Assembly: GCA_012511735.1 (NCBI GenBank)
Contig: JAAZFK010000229.1
Span: 1-6,861, forward strand
DNA: 6,861 nt
Source: Clostridiaceae bacterium
GTDB lineage: Bacteria; Bacillota; Clostridia; Saccharofermentanales; DTU023
Reading direction: 5' to 3'
Below are positions 4,506-6,861 of the stretch, in pieces (positions within the stretch are counted from its first letter, which is position 1; each line of letters opens with the position of its first letter). The position numbers were made by a program, and so were the translations under genes. A model generated the notes under the pieces. It was given only the letters and a program-made list of their open reading frames with translations. It did not search any database and had not been told where the DNA came from.

Positions 4506-6773
4506 CTACAAGCTGATCCCGGTCCGATAGCCGGCCCTTACAGCCTGGGTGATCATGTCGGGGCGGCTGGCGTCCCCGATCAGCTTGATGTCGGGTGCGG
4601 CATAGGAATCGACCAGCAGGCGGTAAAGGTCGGTTTGCGGCAGTGTGCCCGTGGCGATAAGAACCAGATCGGACTCCAGTTCCTCTGTTTCCATGGCCTG
4701 CTGGATCGGTTTATTAAAGGGATTGGGAACATTGTCCGGCAACAGGGGGGACCAGCTGTTGTAAGGGTCGGGGACGGACGGTGACCGATTGGTCCTGACA
4801 GTCACGCGCCCGAAGTCGATGGCCTCCAGCTCAGTACAGTTCATCAGGCGAACCCCGCATTTTTCCAGTTCATGGATCAGATGGCCGCGATTGGCGGTGC
4901 AGATCCCCTCCATCAGATAGGGAAGTTTTTCAATGACGGTGACCTTGAGACCGTATTCAGCCGCGACCATGAAGGCAAGCTCACAGCCCGTCGAACCTCC
5001 GCCAACCACCGTAATCTTCTGCTTGCCGTCAAGCCTCGACGGATCAAGGAGCAGGTCCCTGGCGGTGATGGCCAGGTCGATTCCCTCCACGTCGGGGAGG
5101 CAATTGCGACTGCCCGTCGCGCAGACGATGGTGTCATATTGCCCTTCTGTCAGCACCTTAAGCGTCGCCTCAGTCCCTGTTTTCAATATGAAGTCAGGCT
5201 CATCGCGCTGCGCCCTGGCCGCAGTCCGCTCCATCCACTCCAGATAGTTACGCAGATCCCGCTTGAAAGAAGGCAGGGCAGCCAAGCGAACCATCCCCCC
5301 CACCCCGGTTTGCTGATCGAAAAGATGGACCTGGTGCCCACGTGCCAGCGCCGCCATGGCACATTCAAAGCCTGCGGGGCCCGCTCCCACCACGGCAATC
5401 TTCTTAGTCTGCCCGGCCGGCCTGATCTCAGCGGGCAGGGTGAGTTCGTAAGAGGTTCTGGGATTAACCGCGCACTGAGGGCGCCCCCCCAGGATGAATT
5501 CATTGATGCAGGCTTCCTGACAGCCGATGCAGGGACGTATGTCCGCGACGCGGCCGGCATAGGCCTTGTTGGGCCATTGGGGGTCAGCCAGAAGAGGGCG
5601 GCCCAACATGACCAGGTCACAGCTTCCATCTGCCAAAGCCTTCTCCGCCAGATCGGGATAACCGAGCTTGCCGACAGCCGCGACCGGGACGGGCAGACCC
5701 TTATTCGACATAATCTCTTCTTCCTGGAAGTATTGCCTGACCAGTGCCGCCGCTTCGAGAAAGAGTCCCGGTTTCATGGTCGCAGGGGGGTGAGGAAGCC
5801 ACCAATTGTCGTAGCAACCCAGGTCAACGTCAAACAGATCCACCCCCGCCGTCACCAGATTCTTCATGTAATCGAGCGTTTGGCTGATCAGGCGTTCATT
5901 TCTAAATTTCCGAAGCGGTTTAACCGTCTCCATCCTGTCACCGAATGTCGCGTTCAGGGCAAGCGACAGGTCGATCCTGTACATGATCGGGTAGTCGGAT
6001 CCCGTACGTTTCCGAATCTCCTTGACCAGATCCAGCCCAAAACGCTGCCAGTTCGCAAAGCGGCCAATCTTCCTCCGGTTGAAAGCGGTGTTCGCCAGCT
6101 GCTCCAGCAGATAGCCCTCGTGACCGTGCAAATAGACGCCGTCAATAGTTGCCAGTTTAGCATCAGCAGCAGCCTGGCCGAAGTTCCTGATAATCTGCTT
6201 GAGCTTCCTGTCTGACAGCCGGAGACAAGGCACTTGCGGCAGGTAATAGTTGGGATTAAAGGATGAGGAGACGGGAAATTTACGTTGATTGACCAGGCAT
6301 TGAGGGTTGCCCACCCGGCCCAGCCCGGCGGACAATTGAATAAAAAAGTGAGCGCCGGCCGCATGAACCACATGTGCCAGATCCCGCCAACCGGCCAAAT
6401 AAGTGCGGCTTCCCAGGATTTTCGGAAAGTAAGTAAGTCCTCCCGGCTCCGTCAGGGAATGATCGATGCCAAACGAGACGGGTACCAGCCCTGATGTGAT
6501 CAGACCGGCCCCCCCTTTGGCGCGTTCCTCATAATAGGCGATCATGGACCGATCGGGCCGACCCGTCTCTTCAGTCATGGAAATGTTGCCCATGGGAGCC
6601 ATGACCAGCCGATTTTTTAGCGTAATGCTGTTGACCCGCAAAGGAGAAAACAGCGCTTTATACGGGTAAAGCAATTGGGTCATTCTGCCCGATGCTTCCT
6701 TGTCCGGATCGAGAAACCAGTCACCCGTGTCGCTGAGCCATTCGTCCAGGAGCTTTTCAGGATCGTTTGCCAC
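4506..6773 (-). CDS. FMN/4Fe-4S/FAD ene-reductase of the old yellow enzyme family (BaiCD / 2-enoate reductase / FadH-like)
   Basis: Flavin enzyme predicted to reduce an activated C=C bond, with NAD(P)H electrons passing from FAD through a 4Fe-4S cluster to FMN. Domains: an acidic, Trp-containing extension (1-36); an FMN TIM barrel (about 37-410) with KNRLVMAPMG (53-62), FIQLSAGLGR (144-153), LHGHEGYLLEQL (215-226) and GCYDNWWLPHPP (319-330); a cluster site C415-x2-C418-x3-C422-x11-C434; an FAD fold with GAGPAG (463-468); and a nested NAD(P) fold with GGGSTG (591-596). The last strand, LIGDASRP (731-738), binds FAD. KLGYPDLAEKAL (369-380) and GRPLLADP (391-398) recall clostridial BaiCD-type proteins more than E. 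coli FadH. That resemblance is from memory and not searched. At 755 aa it exceeds the usual 640-680 because of the N-terminal extension and a Pro-rich insertion at 662-697. The start is GTG (6773-6771) with GGGAGG nine nt upstream; the alternative M31 lacks such a site. It is the first gene of a two-gene operon. The substrate is unknown: enoates, bile acid intermediates, flavonoids and dienoyl-CoA are all family precedents. Confidence 0.92.
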   Translation of the reverse strand: MANDPEKLLDEWLSDTGDWFLDPDKEASGRMTQLLYPYKALFSPLRVNSITLKNRLVMAPMGNISMTEETGRPDRSMIAYYEERAKGGAGLITSGLVPVSFGIDHSLTEPGGLTYFPKILGSRTYLAGWRDLAHVVHAAGAHFFIQLSAGLGRVGNPQCLVNQRKFPVSSSFNPNYYLPQVPCLRLSDRKLKQIIRNFGQAAADAKLATIDGVYLHGHEGYLLEQLANTAFNRRKIGRFANWQRFGLDLVKEIRKRTGSDYPIMYRIDLSLALNATFGDRMETVKPLRKFRNERLISQTLDYMKNLVTAGVDLFDVDLGCYDNWWLPHPPATMKPGLFLEAAALVRQYFQEEEIMSNKGLPVPVAAVGKLGYPDLAEKALADGSCDLVMLGRPLLADPQWPNKAYAGRVADIRPCIGCQEACINEFILGGRPQCAVNPRTSYELTLPAEIRPAGQTKKIAVVGAGPAGFECAMAALARGHQVHLFDQQTGVGGMVRLAALPSFKRDLRNYLEWMERTAARAQRDEPDFILKTGTEATLKVLTEGQYDTIVCATGSRNCLPDVEGIDLAITARDLLLDPSRLDGKQKITVVGGGSTGCELAFMVAAEYGLKVTVIEKLPYLMEGICTANRGHLIHELEKCGVRLMNCTELEAIDFGRVTVRTNRSPSVPDPYNSWSPLLPDNVPNPFNKPIQQAMETEELESDLVLIATGTLPQTDLYRLLVDSYAAPDIKLIGDASRPDMITQAVRAGYRTGISL

Positions 6774-6782
6774 CGTTCGACA

Positions 6783-6788
6783 CCTCCC
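6783..6788 (-). promoter_or_regulatory. Ribosome binding site supporting a GTG start for the flavin reductase
   Basis: GGGAGG on the minus strand, 9 nt before GTG 6773-6771. No ATG lies at this spacing, so the site decides for GTG and includes the N-terminal acidic extension in the protein. Confidence 0.65.
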
Positions 6789-6805
6789 ACAAAGATCTAT
6801 GGAAA

Positions 6806-6814
6806 ATCATACCA
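6806..6814 (-). promoter_or_regulatory. Extended -10 promoter for the reductase-dehydrogenase operon
   Basis: TGGTATGAT on the minus strand is an extended -10 (TGn plus TATGAT, which matches TATAAT at five of six positions). The -35 region at 17 nt (GGGGCG, 6834-6829) does not match, which extended -10 promoters tolerate. The start would lie near 6799, giving a leader of about 26 nt that holds the ribosome binding site. The remaining bases, 6815-6861, show no gene I can support. Confidence 0.42.
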
Positions 6815-6861
6815 CGTAACCGGCAATCCGCCCCTTGTGACAGGTGCTCCCAAGCGCCAGC

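Noticed and set aside
4872..6215. Open frame of 447 codons on the plus strand, antisense to the flavin reductase gene
   Set aside because: Its translation is rich in Arg, His and Gln, has no recognisable domain, and lies wholly opposite a gene with clear cofactor motifs. It is a mirror of codon bias.
6843..6858. GGTGCT-CCCA-AGCGCC hairpin on the plus strand at the right edge
   Set aside because: It is six pairs with one G-U, has no U run within view and no plus-strand gene ending there. The window stops three bases later, so it cannot be judged.
1..6861. CRISPR array, insertion sequence, tRNA or a defence or mobile system
   Set aside because: No regularly spaced direct repeats, transposase or integrase motifs, terminal inverted repeats or tRNA-like cloverleaf were seen; five housekeeping or metabolic genes account for nearly all of the window.

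Overview
The window holds five protein-coding genes, and no RNA gene, mobile element or CRISPR array that I can see. All are intact except the first, which runs off the left edge. The likely source is an anaerobic Gram-positive bacterium of the Clostridia type. This is an inference from strong AGGAGG-type ribosome binding sites, a flavin/Fe-S ene-reductase resembling BaiCD and 2-enoate reductases, a DERA and an ABC half-exporter of Firmicutes style, and a moderately high GC content by eye. I cannot name a genus.

Layout, left to right. (1) Minus strand, 1-607: the N-terminal half of an S-adenosylhomocysteine hydrolase (sahH/ahcY) of the Thermotoga/archaeal sequence type. It has its own sigma-70 promoter (TTGAAC, 17 nt, TAAAAT) and a leader of about 55 nt. 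(2) A short gap holds an intrinsic terminator (709-733) for the gene upstream of it. (3) Minus strand, 752-2503: a complete ABC half-exporter (one TMD plus one NBD, 583 aa) with every ATPase motif present. (4) A 190-nt divergent intergenic region. (5) Plus strand, 2694-3356: deoC, deoxyribose-phosphate aldolase with its catalytic lysine. (6) Minus strand, a two-gene unit read from right to left. First comes a 755-aa FMN/4Fe-4S/FAD 'old yellow enzyme' reductase (6773-4506, GTG start). Thirteen nt later comes a 379-aa Gfo/Idh/MocA-family dehydrogenase (4492-3353). The stop of this dehydrogenase overlaps the stop of deoC tail to tail, and a 9-bp inverted repeat sits at the junction.

How the genes fit together. 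sahH serves the activated-methyl cycle and deoC serves deoxynucleoside catabolism. The ABC exporter has no partner subunit here and probably works as a homodimer on an unknown substrate. These three look like independent single-gene units. The reductase and dehydrogenase pair is the only clear operon. It suggests reductive attack on an activated C=C bond coupled to NAD(P)-dependent oxidation or reduction of a sugar-like or polyol-like group, but the substrate cannot be read from sequence. I see no convincing new defence, mobile or RNA-based system. The points most worth a second look are the uncharacterised redox pair, the shared convergent stop/hairpin, and the structured start region of sahH.
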